Made by a program: the position numbers and the translations under genes. Shown piece after piece: positions 18,317 through 26,572 of a stretch of 64,000 nt of DNA. The DNA is taken from NCBI RefSeq assembly GCF_021513275.1, contig NZ_CP090978.1, positions 5,116,001 through 5,180,000 on the forward strand, written 5' to 3'. The notes under the pieces were generated by a model. That model worked only from the letters and a program-made list of their open reading frames with translations. It was not told the DNA's origin and ran no database searches. Within the stretch, counting starts at the first letter, position 1; the number at the start of each line of letters is the position of its first letter. The DNA comes from Paenibacillus hexagrammi (lineage in GTDB: Bacteria > Bacillota > Bacilli > Paenibacillales > NBRC-103111).

Positions 18317-19501
18317 GTGCAAAAACAAATGTTGCTCAACTGTTTAATATCTGCTACTCTCTTCATCTCAAGTTGTTTGACACAAATCAGCTATGCGAGC
18401 CAACAAAGCTATATGCCTCCTATTCATTCAGTTTGGAAGTCAATAGGCATTGAACCGCCATCCGACTTGAGAGGTCATTGGTCTGAGCGCGTATTTCAAT
18501 GGGCAATTTTAAATCAAATTGTCGAAGGCTACAGCGACGGCACCTATCAGCCTGATCGGTTAGTCACCGAAACTGAGTTTTTGCTTATTTTTTATCGAGC
18601 ATACGGATTTCATCCTCTTTCTCATGATAATGAGGTATGGTCCGATGCCCCCTACCGTCTAGCCTCCTATTGGAGACAACCTGCACAAGGTCTTCAAAAT
18701 CCCACATTAAGAGAACAGCCCATCACTAGACAGAATGCAGCAGAAATCATTTGTGCTGCTCAAGGAGTGAATTTTACAGGGGATGAAGCCATTAATTACT
18801 TATTGAACCATCATCTCGCAAACGGAAAAGAAGATGCAACCGTAGAAGGATTTAGTCGTAATGAACCGGTTACTCGTGCCGAAGCCGTTCAATGGATGCG
18901 TACTTTAAAAGTTAACGGCTGCACATCCATTCAGAAGAGACCTACTTCACCATCAGATCCTGACTTGTTAGAGACAATATCTTCAGTTCCATATGAGAAA
19001 CTCTCTGATTATACTTCCTTTACAATTTCAACAGACGACTTGACTCTGCAGCATAAGGATAAATTCTTTCCACTAGGCACGCCTAAATCGGTAATAGAAA
19101 CTGAACTCGGACCTGCAACAGGTACTAACGTACTTCTAGGCTACCAATATGGTCGACTAGGCGTTCATTACGATGAGGCCGGTAATATGGATGCATGGGC
19201 TATTAGTGACGATGGCACAAGATCCCTCCTTCCATTCCAATCTAAGAAGGGTATCTCTCTAAATACTATTGGTATTCTAGAAGTGCTTAAACAGTATGGA
19301 ACATATGGATATTATGGAAGTAACGACAACCTGACCGCGAATTTTTTCTTTGAAGAAGTTGATGGCGCCCTAATTCCACGAATGAGCCCAGCAGAAATAA
19401 CTAATCCTAAAGATGCATTCTATATTGGCTTTAATTTTGATCCAAAAACAAAGAAAGCAACCTTCATGTATATAGCTTCGTACTTGCAAGCATTTCCTTA
19501 A
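18317..19501 (+). CDS. Secreted protein with S-layer-homology-like repeats
   Basis: A 394-residue exported protein with signal peptide (residues 1-27, ending near SYA). Two S-layer-homology-like motifs follow. The first contains DLRGHWSERVFQWAILNQIV and GYSDGTYQPDRLVTETEFL, and the second contains GFSRNEPVTRAEAVQWM. This suggests binding to cell-wall polymer. The C-terminal half (about 230-394) is unrecognised and contains FPLGTPKSVIETELGP. The GTG start follows GGGAGAAAG. Codon use is more AT-rich than in the upstream operon. It is closed by a strong terminator. Confidence 0.8.
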   Translation: MQKQMLLNCLISATLFISSCLTQISYASQQSYMPPIHSVWKSIGIEPPSDLRGHWSERVFQWAILNQIVEGYSDGTYQPDRLVTETEFLLIFYRAYGFHPLSHDNEVWSDAPYRLASYWRQPAQGLQNPTLREQPITRQNAAEIICAAQGVNFTGDEAINYLLNHHLANGKEDATVEGFSRNEPVTRAEAVQWMRTLKVNGCTSIQKRPTSPSDPDLLETISSVPYEKLSDYTSFTISTDDLTLQHKDKFFPLGTPKSVIETELGPATGTNVLLGYQYGRLGVHYDEAGNMDAWAISDDGTRSLLPFQSKKGISLNTIGILEVLKQYGTYGYYGSNDNLTANFFFEEVDGALIPRMSPAEITNPKDAFYIGFNFDPKTKKATFMYIASYLQAFP

Positions 19502-19507
19502 ACAAAC

Positions 19508-19553
19508 AAAAGGCTAACGACGAGAGTTCCCTAGAACTCTCACGTTAGCCTTT
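19508..19553. terminator. Bidirectional terminator
   Basis: AAAGGCTAACG at 19508-19518 pairs with CGTTAGCCTTT at 19543-19553, with an inner GAGAGTTC/GAACTCTC stem. A-rich and T-rich ends on either side fit termination of both the plus-strand SLH gene and the minus-strand glycosidase operon. Confidence 0.85.
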
Positions 19554-19568
19554 AGTACCTCTTGCTCC

Positions 19569-20552
19569 TTACACTTCTTCCCCGTCCGGCACCGGCACAC
19601 CAAAGTTCGGCGTGCCGTCGCTGTTCCAAGTCAGACGCTGCGCGCGCATGTGACGATTTGGATCGTACAGCGGGTCGCCTTCGATATCCTTGTAATTGCG
19701 AGCGTGATAGATAAGAATATCCTCTGTTCCGTCCGCTGAAACGGTAAAGCTGTTATGTCCAGGACCATACTGCCCACTCGCCTCATTCGTTGTAAATACC
19801 GGGGCAGGGCTCTTGCTCCACGAGCTTGGGTCCATCAGATTGCTGTCGACCGATGCGCTCAGCAGTCCCATGCAGTAATTATAATCCGTGGCGCTAGCCG
19901 AATAGCTGATGAAAATCCTGCCGTTCTTCTTGATGACAGCCGCACCTTCATTGACATGGAAGCCAATAATTTCCCAGTCATATTCCGGCTTTGCAATCAT
20001 TACCTGCTTGCCTTCTATAGACCAAGGTGTGTCCATGGGAGCGATGTACAGATTGGAGTTTCCATGAATTTCGGGATCCTTCTGCGCCCAAACGAGATAA
20101 CGCACACCCTGATGCTCGAACGTTGTAGCATCCAGAGAGAACGACTCCCAATTGGTCTTCAGCTGCCCTTTTTCCACCCAATTTCCTTCCAATGGATTAG
20201 CAGCTTCGTTCTCCAGTACGAACATACGATGGTCGAACAAGCCGTTATTCGTCTCCGTCGTTCTGGCTGCAGCAAAATAAATGTACCATTTGCCTTGTAT
20301 ATAGTGAATTTCAGGCGCCCAAATGTTGGCACTCATGGGACCTGTATCGTATTTTCTCCACGCTACGACGGGCTCAGCCTGAGCCAGCTCCGATATGCTT
20401 CTTGCCCGGCGGACTTCAATTCGGTCATATTCAGGGACAGAAGCTGTAAAATAATAATACCCATCCGTATGCTTATACACCCATGGGTCTGCACGCTGTT
20501 CAATTACCGGATTAACAAATACCTCTTTTGCACTTGCCGTCTGCTCACTCAT
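19569..20552 (-). CDS. GH43 arabinofuranosidase-type glycosidase, intracellular
   Basis: A GH43 five-bladed beta-propeller enzyme of about 327 residues without signal peptide, so probably cytoplasmic. The catalytic base Asp22 lies in EQRADPWVY. A second conserved Asp lies in FSLDATTFEH and the acid Glu in HVNEGAAVI. The family resembles exo-acting 1,5-alpha-L-arabinofuranosidases. The ATG at 20552 follows GAGAGGG; the in-frame ATG at 20570 overlaps that site. It is a close paralogue of the next gene, which carries a lipoprotein signal. It is the last gene of the run that begins with the AraN-type binding protein. It likely trims imported arabino-oligosaccharides. Confidence 0.88.
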   Translation of the reverse strand: MSEQTASAKEVFVNPVIEQRADPWVYKHTDGYYYFTASVPEYDRIEVRRARSISELAQAEPVVAWRKYDTGPMSANIWAPEIHYIQGKWYIYFAAARTTETNNGLFDHRMFVLENEAANPLEGNWVEKGQLKTNWESFSLDATTFEHQGVRYLVWAQKDPEIHGNSNLYIAPMDTPWSIEGKQVMIAKPEYDWEIIGFHVNEGAAVIKKNGRIFISYSASATDYNYCMGLLSASVDSNLMDPSSWSKSPAPVFTTNEASGQYGPGHNSFTVSADGTEDILIYHARNYKDIEGDPLYDPNRHMRAQRLTWNSDGTPNFGVPVPDGEEV

Positions 20553-20591
20553 GTATGATCCCTCTCTCATTAACTTTTATATGTATCTAAT

Positions 20592-21635
20592 CTACTTACT
20601 GCTGTCTGCTACAGGCCTACCAAAATTTGGTGTGCCGTCGCTGTTCCAGGTAAATATTTGTGCCCTAGTTTGACGATTGGGATCATAAAGCGGATCCCCA
20701 TGAATCTCTTTGTAATTACGCGCATGGTAAATGAGAACATCCTGCTTACCGTCAGGCGTTGTCGTGAAGCTATTATGTCCGGGTCCATACTGACTGTTCT
20801 CCAGACTAGAGTAGAATACTGGTGTATCCGTTTTGGACCAGTTCTTCGGATCAAGCAGATTGCTTGTATCGGATGCCGTTAATAACCCCATGCTGTAGTT
20901 ATCATCCGTAGCGCTAGCGGAATAAGTAATAAAAATCTTCCCGTTGCGCTTTATCACGGCCGGACCTTCATTCACTTTAAATCCGATACGTTCCCAAGGT
21001 TGGTCGGGTTTAGAAAGCAGGGACTGCTCTCCCTTAATCGTCCAAGGATTGCTCATTTCGGCGATATAAAGATTAGAATTCCCATCAATCTTCGGATCCT
21101 TCTGCGCCCAAACTAAATAGTTGATCCCTTGATGTTCAAAGGTTGTTGCATCCAACGAAAATGACTCCCAATTCGTTCGAAGCTGACCTTTCTCGGTCCA
21201 CTCCCCTTCTAAAGGGTTCGCCGCATCATTCTCCAGAACGTAGATTCGGTGATCAAACGGCGCTCCCTGTCTAGCAGCAGCCACATATACATACCATTTT
21301 CCATCAATATAATGGATTTCCGGTGCCCATATATTCGCACTCATCGTACCAGCTGCGTGCTTAGTCCAGATGTTCACCGGCTCAGCCTTGCCAAGCTCTT
21401 GGATCGTCTTCGCCCTGCGAAGCTCAATACGGTCATATTCAGGAACCGAGGCGGTAAAATAATAATAGCCATCCTGATGCAGGTACACCCAGGGATCCGC
21501 CCTCTGCTCCACAATCGGATTAGCAAATTCCAGCTGCTTCGCGCCTTCCCGATCCGTCTGCGACTCTATGACTTTGCTGCAGCCCAGCATTCCTATGATC
21601 AGCAGCATAATGATACATCGCATGCAAAGCTTCAT
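20592..21635 (-). CDS. GH43 arabinofuranosidase-type glycosidase, lipoprotein
   Basis: A 347-residue GH43 enzyme with a lipoprotein signal (CIIMLLIIGMLGC, lipobox MLGC). The catalytic domain starts FANPIVEQRADPWVYLH and keeps the Asp of FSLDATTFEH and the acid Glu of KVNEGPAVI. It is very similar to the following intracellular enzyme over its whole length, so a tandem duplication followed by gain or loss of export is likely. It should act on the outer membrane face, releasing arabinose or short products from arabinan. GGGAGA precedes the ATG. Confidence 0.88.
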   Translation of the reverse strand: MKLCMRCIIMLLIIGMLGCSKVIESQTDREGAKQLEFANPIVEQRADPWVYLHQDGYYYFTASVPEYDRIELRRAKTIQELGKAEPVNIWTKHAAGTMSANIWAPEIHYIDGKWYVYVAAARQGAPFDHRIYVLENDAANPLEGEWTEKGQLRTNWESFSLDATTFEHQGINYLVWAQKDPKIDGNSNLYIAEMSNPWTIKGEQSLLSKPDQPWERIGFKVNEGPAVIKRNGKIFITYSASATDDNYSMGLLTASDTSNLLDPKNWSKTDTPVFYSSLENSQYGPGHNSFTTTPDGKQDVLIYHARNYKEIHGDPLYDPNRQTRAQIFTWNSDGTPNFGRPVADSSK

Positions 21636-21638
21636 TAC

Positions 21639-23084
21639 TTATTCTCCCTCATCAATGGCTGAGATTTGTTTCCCCCAAACAGATGCGCCTTGTTCGTCCA
21701 AGCCTGTAAATACGAGTGAGGGGCGATTCAATTCCCAATCCCAAGATGGTAGCAGTAGTACTTGTTCACTCCGCTTATTAACAGAGTCACCACTCCACTC
21801 AATCGTTATCGTATGTTCTCCATCGAACTTCCAGGAACCAACTCCCGGCTCCCCTTCCGCCTTACCGTCAGCTGTCAAGATTAACGGCTTAGCTTTCACC
21901 CGTCCATTGGCATCCTTGGCCTGATAGATGCGCTCCCACTGACCGGCGATGATGGATTTAGGAATCAACTGCAAATACTCTCCTGCATATCGTTCAGGTG
22001 AAACGACCGGCCATCCGTCTTTGGTCCACAGCATTTGTCTAACCTGCAGATAAGACCATGAGGTTCTAGATTCAGCGCGGGCATGGCTGACCATAAAGGT
22101 CTTACCCTGGTCTTGCAGCACTGAATTATGGCCTGGCGCTATCCAACCCTCACCCTTGGTGAAGCTGTACCCGCCAAGTACTTTATTGCCTATCTCATAT
22201 TGCGGAGTATGCTTAGTATCGTTCAAGTCGTTACCGTTCTTATCCACAAAGGGGCCCTTCATGGAATCCGAGCGTCCGACCCGAACATTGTAATCTGCAA
22301 ATAGGGAGTCATAGGAAACAAATAAGTAGTACTTCTTCGTCTCTTTGTTATAGATCATATATGGAGCCTCTACAGCGCCTTCTTCTGTTTGATGATCCCT
22401 GCTTGCGATCCTGGTCCCAAAACCTTGCTCGGCAGGCTTGCCAGTAGCAGGATTCAACTGCATAACATAAATACCTCCGAAAAAAGAACCATATGTGAGC
22501 CATGGGTTACCCTCAGCGTCGAATACTACATTGGGGTCGATCGCATTCGGCTCATCTCCCGCTTGTGTCTTGATTACAGCTCCCTGGTCTTCCCAAGGAC
22601 CCGTGATCTGCTTGCTCGTTGCGACACCAATCATTGAGCGATTGGTACCAAATTGCGATGCCGAGTAGTACAAATAGTACGTATCTCCGAGCTTCGTAAC
22701 ATCGGGTGCCCATAACGTGGTAGCCTTAGTCCAGGAAAGAGCAGACTCAGGTATGCCATTAGGAAATGCGTATCCAACCCAATCCCACGCGATTAAATCC
22801 TCGGATTTGCGAACCATAATCCCAGGCCGTGGCGTGCCTCCTGCCTTAACATCCGTGGAGAAGACATAATAGGTATCCCCATCCTTGAATATCGAGGGAT
22901 CATGCGTGTTATTAACGTGCCATTCCTGCTCGTTATCCACATTTTTCAAATCGATTAACGGATATTGAATAGGCTCGTTCGGACTAACCGGAGCAGGTAC
23001 TTTACTCCCCATACATCCTGCTGCAAGCAGCATCCCGGCGAAGGAAGCCGATAGGATCCATCCGTTCCTTACACTTCTGTGCAT
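21639..23084 (-). CDS. GH43 arabinan endo-1,5-alpha-L-arabinosidase-type lipoprotein
   Basis: A 481-residue extracellular lipoprotein (lipobox AAGC at about residue 24). The propeller domain has the catalytic base in NNTHDPSIFKDG, a conserved Asp in AIDPNVVFD and the acid Glu in GAVEAPYMIY. GWIAPGHNSVL and SHARAE are typical of bacterial endo-arabinanases. The last about 100 residues form an extra beta domain, as in AbnB-like enzymes. It starts 1 base after the permease stop codon, so it is co-translated with the importer. It would cut arabinan into oligosaccharides for uptake. Confidence 0.87.
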   Translation of the reverse strand: MHRSVRNGWILSASFAGMLLAAGCMGSKVPAPVSPNEPIQYPLIDLKNVDNEQEWHVNNTHDPSIFKDGDTYYVFSTDVKAGGTPRPGIMVRKSEDLIAWDWVGYAFPNGIPESALSWTKATTLWAPDVTKLGDTYYLYYSASQFGTNRSMIGVATSKQITGPWEDQGAVIKTQAGDEPNAIDPNVVFDAEGNPWLTYGSFFGGIYVMQLNPATGKPAEQGFGTRIASRDHQTEEGAVEAPYMIYNKETKKYYLFVSYDSLFADYNVRVGRSDSMKGPFVDKNGNDLNDTKHTPQYEIGNKVLGGYSFTKGEGWIAPGHNSVLQDQGKTFMVSHARAESRTSWSYLQVRQMLWTKDGWPVVSPERYAGEYLQLIPKSIIAGQWERIYQAKDANGRVKAKPLILTADGKAEGEPGVGSWKFDGEHTITIEWSGDSVNKRSEQVLLLPSWDWELNRPSLVFTGLDEQGASVWGKQISAIDEGE

Positions 23085-23085
23085 A

Positions 23086-23931
23086 TTACCCCTTTACTCC
23101 CCCAACAGTGAGGCCCGAGATAAAGTATCTTTGGAAGAAAATAAACACAATCAGAATCGGCAGCACCGCAAGCACACAGCCTGCCAGCAAAATTTGATAG
23201 TTATTTCCGTACGGCGTGATGAGAGAGCTAAGTCCAATCGGAATCGTAATCATTTCCTTGGTACGCAGCACAAGTGTTGGCCATAAGAAGTTGTTCCAAT
23301 TACCCAGAGCCTGAAGAATGGTCATCGCACCGAAAGCAGGAACCATTAAAGGTACAAAAATACGATAAAAAATGCCGTACTCCGTGCACCCATCGATACG
23401 TCCCGCATCCATGAACTCTTTAGACAAGCCGCTTGCGTATTGACGGAAGAAAAATACAGGTAAAGGTGCTACGACAAACGGAATGATCACTCCCCATAAC
23501 GTGTTAATCATCTTGAAGCTGATCATCAGTTTATACAGGGGAAGCATGATAATTTCGAGCGGAACCATCATCATTAACAAAATCATAGTGAAGACTACAT
23601 TTTTAAAACGGAAGTTATACATCGCCAGCCCATATCCGACAAGGGATGAAAAGAATAAAGAAGCGACCGTTCCCAGAACCGTGATGATGATACTATTTCT
23701 AAACCACGTGAAATACGTTCCCGCTGACTTTGTAAACAAGGACGTGTAGTTCTCTAGTGTTAATAGCTCAGGCTGAATACGAAAAGTAAGCCCTTGGCTG
23801 ATTACCATATTCGCCGGTTTAAATGAAGCCAATGTAATCGCATAAAACGGCAGAAGGACCAGAATCGCGACGACAATAAACAGCACTACCATCAACACAG
23901 ATGATACATTCCATGAAGGTTTGTTATCCAC
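23086..23931 (-). CDS. araQ: Carbohydrate ABC transporter permease, AraQ-type
   Basis: A 281-residue permease of the maltose/arabinose class with six membrane segments. The EAA loop contacting the ATPase is visible as EFMDAGRIDGCTEYGIFYR around residue 190. It lies 3 bases after its partner permease. No dedicated ATPase gene is in the window; such importers usually share an MsmX-type ATPase encoded elsewhere. Its position beside endo-arabinanase and arabinofuranosidase genes supports arabino-oligosaccharide import. Confidence 0.87.
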   Translation of the reverse strand: MDNKPSWNVSSVLMVVLFIVVAILVLLPFYAITLASFKPANMVISQGLTFRIQPELLTLENYTSLFTKSAGTYFTWFRNSIIITVLGTVASLFFSSLVGYGLAMYNFRFKNVVFTMILLMMMVPLEIIMLPLYKLMISFKMINTLWGVIIPFVVAPLPVFFFRQYASGLSKEFMDAGRIDGCTEYGIFYRIFVPLMVPAFGAMTILQALGNWNNFLWPTLVLRTKEMITIPIGLSSLITPYGNNYQILLAGCVLAVLPILIVFIFFQRYFISGLTVGGVKG

Positions 23932-23934
23932 GAC

Positions 23935-24867
23935 TTAGTCCTCCTTATTAAACAATCCGAAAATTTTTAATTGCAGCATATTCAGCAGCAGCATGAAGGC
24001 GAGAAGAACCAGTCCAATCGCAGAACCCATACCAAAATTATTTTGTTCAATGCCTTGCTGATATATATATCCAACCATCGTTAAACCAATATCGTTCGGT
24101 GAACGGTTACCGCTCCAAAGCATGTAGCTTTCAATAAACATGGACAAACCACCGAACACGCTAATCGTTAAAACGTAAATGGTTACAGGCTTAAGCAAAG
24201 GGACTGTAATACGAGTAAACTTGGTCCAAGTTGTAGCACCATCGATTTCAGCAGACTCATACAGCTCTGCAGGAATATTCTGAAGTCCAGATAGAAAATA
24301 AATAATATTTACACCCAACCAGCGCCAAGTAGCCAACAGCACCAGCGTTAACATTCCGAATTTAGCGCTTCCCAGCCATTTCATTTTATCTACGCCGAAT
24401 ACACCTAACAGACTATTTATAAAGGAATTTTCTAATTCACCAAACATCATGCGGAAAATCGTACCCGCTACAACGACTGACACCAGAGCCGGCACGAACA
24501 GGGTGGATCGGAAAAAGTTTTTAAAGATCATCATTTTAGAATTTAAAAATACAGCAAATACAAGCGGAAGCGGAATTAAAACAACCAACGTTAAAATGGT
24601 ATAAATAAAACTGTTATAAATTGCTCTGTAAAAATGGGTGTTAAACAGCTTCTCATAGTTTCTTAAACCTATATATTTTGTTGCACCCGGCAGCACTTCC
24701 TGAAAACTCATTTGAATGGTAGATAGTACCGGATAGGCAAAGAACACGAAGAATGTAATTAGAAAAGGAAGCACAAATACGTAAGGCGCGATCGTTTTGG
24801 AGTATAAAAAGCTCGTTCGCTTCGGCGCATTGGCCTTTGCTGTTGTTACAGACATCTGCTGGTCCAC
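23935..24867 (-). CDS. araP: Carbohydrate ABC transporter permease, AraP-type
   Basis: A 310-residue permease with six membrane segments and the EAA loop AELYESAEIDGATTWTKFTR near residue 210. The GTG start follows GGGAGG. It forms the channel with the AraQ-type subunit. A stem-loop separates it from the upstream binding-protein gene, a common way to make more binding protein than permease. Confidence 0.87.
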   Translation of the reverse strand: MDQQMSVTTAKANAPKRTSFLYSKTIAPYVFVLPFLITFFVFFAYPVLSTIQMSFQEVLPGATKYIGLRNYEKLFNTHFYRAIYNSFIYTILTLVVLIPLPLVFAVFLNSKMMIFKNFFRSTLFVPALVSVVVAGTIFRMMFGELENSFINSLLGVFGVDKMKWLGSAKFGMLTLVLLATWRWLGVNIIYFLSGLQNIPAELYESAEIDGATTWTKFTRITVPLLKPVTIYVLTISVFGGLSMFIESYMLWSGNRSPNDIGLTMVGYIYQQGIEQNNFGMGSAIGLVLLAFMLLLNMLQLKIFGLFNKED

Positions 24868-24891
24868 CTCATTTCCTCCCTTCTTTAAAGA

Positions 24892-24924
24892 ATCACTAGC
24901 CAGGCTCGATGCATGGCTAGTGAT
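24892..24924 (-). terminator. Intercistronic stem-loop between araN and araP
   Basis: ATCACTAGCCA at 24892-24902 pairs exactly with TGGCTAGTGAT at 24914-24924 around an 11-base loop. It lacks a strong T-run on the minus strand, so it may act as an attenuator or as a 3' stabiliser of the binding-protein message. Confidence 0.6.
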
Positions 24925-24941
24925 CTTTACTCCATCTTCAA

Positions 24942-26288
24942 TTATTGATTGCGGACTTCGTCTGCAACTTCTTTTAACACCTTAGCTGGATCTTCCAGAT
25001 CGTTAATGATTTTAAACTCTGCTGTACGTTTTACTGCATCGATAACAGCTGGCGTTTTCTCACCGATATTCACCGGCTTAATCTCGTCTTTCACTGTGTT
25101 CAACGTATCGAAGATATTGTCTCCGAAGTAATCCGTGAATTTGTTTTTCTCTTTCAAAGCTGGATCGTTCCATACATCGGAGCGAATGGGGTCAAATCCA
25201 AGCTGCTTCCAAATTTCGATAGCGCCTTCTTTGGAAAGCTTCGCATAAGCCAAGAATTGCTTCGTTACATCTTGTACTTTAGATTGTTGAGTCACAACGG
25301 TACCTGTTCCGCCCATACCTGCGGAGCGTGCGCCGCCTGGTTCCCAAGCTGGCATAGGTCTGATGATGATTTTGCCTTTCAGGTCAGGCATATAGTCTGT
25401 GAAACGACCCATGTACCACATTGGCATCCAGATGGAAGCGGCACCGCCCTTGTTCATGAAGGCATAGTACTCTTCCGCATGGTGGAAGCCGCCTGGAGCA
25501 GGAACTGCAATTTTCTCTTTCACCAGATTTTGCAGATAAGTCATTGTTTTAATGTTCTTCTCGTTATCAAGCGTTACGCTTCCGTCTTTGCCCAATAGGT
25601 CTGAATCCTGCTGTGCAATAAGCGGCCACATGGACCATTGTTCGGTTGCTTCAACTGTTGTCATTGGGATGCCTGTTTTTTCAAGCACCGTCTTACCTGC
25701 TGTTTTGAAGTCATCCCATGTTTTGATATTATCCGGATTCACCCCGGCTTTATCTAAAATCTCTTTATTATAGTAGATAACAGAAGCGCCTACATGGTAG
25801 TCAATACCGTAGTATTTGCCGTCCTTTGCATAAATGTCGAGGCGGGATTTTACGAGATTATTGATTTCCGGCTCGATAATATCATTTAGCGGAGCCAGCT
25901 GAGGCGTTCCTTTTAAGTAGTTGGCGAATTTTGTGATTTCGATATCGGCCATGTCAGGTGCACCAACACCGGTTTGCAGCGCTACAAGCAATTTGTTATG
26001 TAAATCATCATATGGATATACGTTACCTTCGAATTCGATGGGCTTATCTGGATGTAATTTGTTCCACTTTTCGGCCATTCCTTGATAATACTTGGAGTGA
26101 AGCTCCTGGAAAGTCCAGAAAACGATTTTGGTAGGTTTGCCAGCCGCCGTAGTACCCGCTGTTGCACTTGGGCTGTTTGTTTCAGCTGGAGAACTTGCCG
26201 CAGGTTTGCTGTCAGATTTACTGCAAGCAGTAAGCGCTAACATAGAAGCCATAGCGACGGTTAATACTTTAAATGTCGTGTTACGCAT
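24942..26288 (-). CDS. araN: Carbohydrate-binding lipoprotein, AraN-type
   Basis: An extracellular solute-binding protein (family 1) of about 448 residues. The signal ends at the lipobox LTAC. The binding domain begins PTKIVFWTFQELHSKYYQGM. GIDYHVGASVIYYNKEILDKA and GTGTVVTQQSK are typical of oligosaccharide binders. The ATG at 26288 follows GGGGGAA; a TTG further upstream overlaps it. It is the first gene of the run araN-araP-araQ-endo-arabinanase-GH43-GH43, all minus strand. It is divergent from a chemoreceptor gene. It probably binds arabino-oligosaccharides. Confidence 0.88.
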   Translation of the reverse strand: MRNTTFKVLTVAMASMLALTACSKSDSKPAASSPAETNSPSATAGTTAAGKPTKIVFWTFQELHSKYYQGMAEKWNKLHPDKPIEFEGNVYPYDDLHNKLLVALQTGVGAPDMADIEITKFANYLKGTPQLAPLNDIIEPEINNLVKSRLDIYAKDGKYYGIDYHVGASVIYYNKEILDKAGVNPDNIKTWDDFKTAGKTVLEKTGIPMTTVEATEQWSMWPLIAQQDSDLLGKDGSVTLDNEKNIKTMTYLQNLVKEKIAVPAPGGFHHAEEYYAFMNKGGAASIWMPMWYMGRFTDYMPDLKGKIIIRPMPAWEPGGARSAGMGGTGTVVTQQSKVQDVTKQFLAYAKLSKEGAIEIWKQLGFDPIRSDVWNDPALKEKNKFTDYFGDNIFDTLNTVKDEIKPVNIGEKTPAVIDAVKRTAEFKIINDLEDPAKVLKEVADEVRNQ

Positions 26289-26331
26289 TGATTTTTCCCC
26301 CAATCAATTTTCGTTTTACTTTATAACAATC

Positions 26332-26351
26332 GTTTTAGATTTGTCTAAAAC
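26332..26351 (-). promoter_or_regulatory. Perfect palindrome in the araN promoter region
   Basis: GTTTTAGA (26332-26339) and TCTAAAAC (26344-26351) are exact inverted repeats separated by TTTG. They sit 44 bases upstream of the araN start codon, next to an AT-rich TTATAA-type sequence that could be the -10 region. This is a good candidate operator for the locus. Confidence 0.5.
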
Positions 26352-26442
26352 AATTTATATTCGTATGATACATCCCTATCCAACCTTTGTCAATACCAAT
26401 TATGAATGCGCTTTATCAAGCGTTTATTCCTTAGGTTAATAA

Positions 26443-26457
26443 ATGTAAGCGCTTCAT
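26443..26457. promoter_or_regulatory. Catabolite-repression-like (cre-like) site
   Basis: ATGTAAGCGCTTCAT has the AAGCGCTT core and one perfect half of the CcpA cre consensus; the last three bases do not match. It lies between araN and the chemoreceptor gene. It could also be a site for another LacI-family protein. A related GCGCTT/AAGCG pairing lies at 26408-26422. Confidence 0.4.
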
Positions 26458-26572
26458 ATGTCGTTGACAATTAATTCTATCCTATGGTTTTATTATAGCA
26501 TATACTAAGATAAACAGTTTTTTATAAGTTTTGTTTTATTATTACATAAATAAAGAAAAGGGTGGTTTTACA

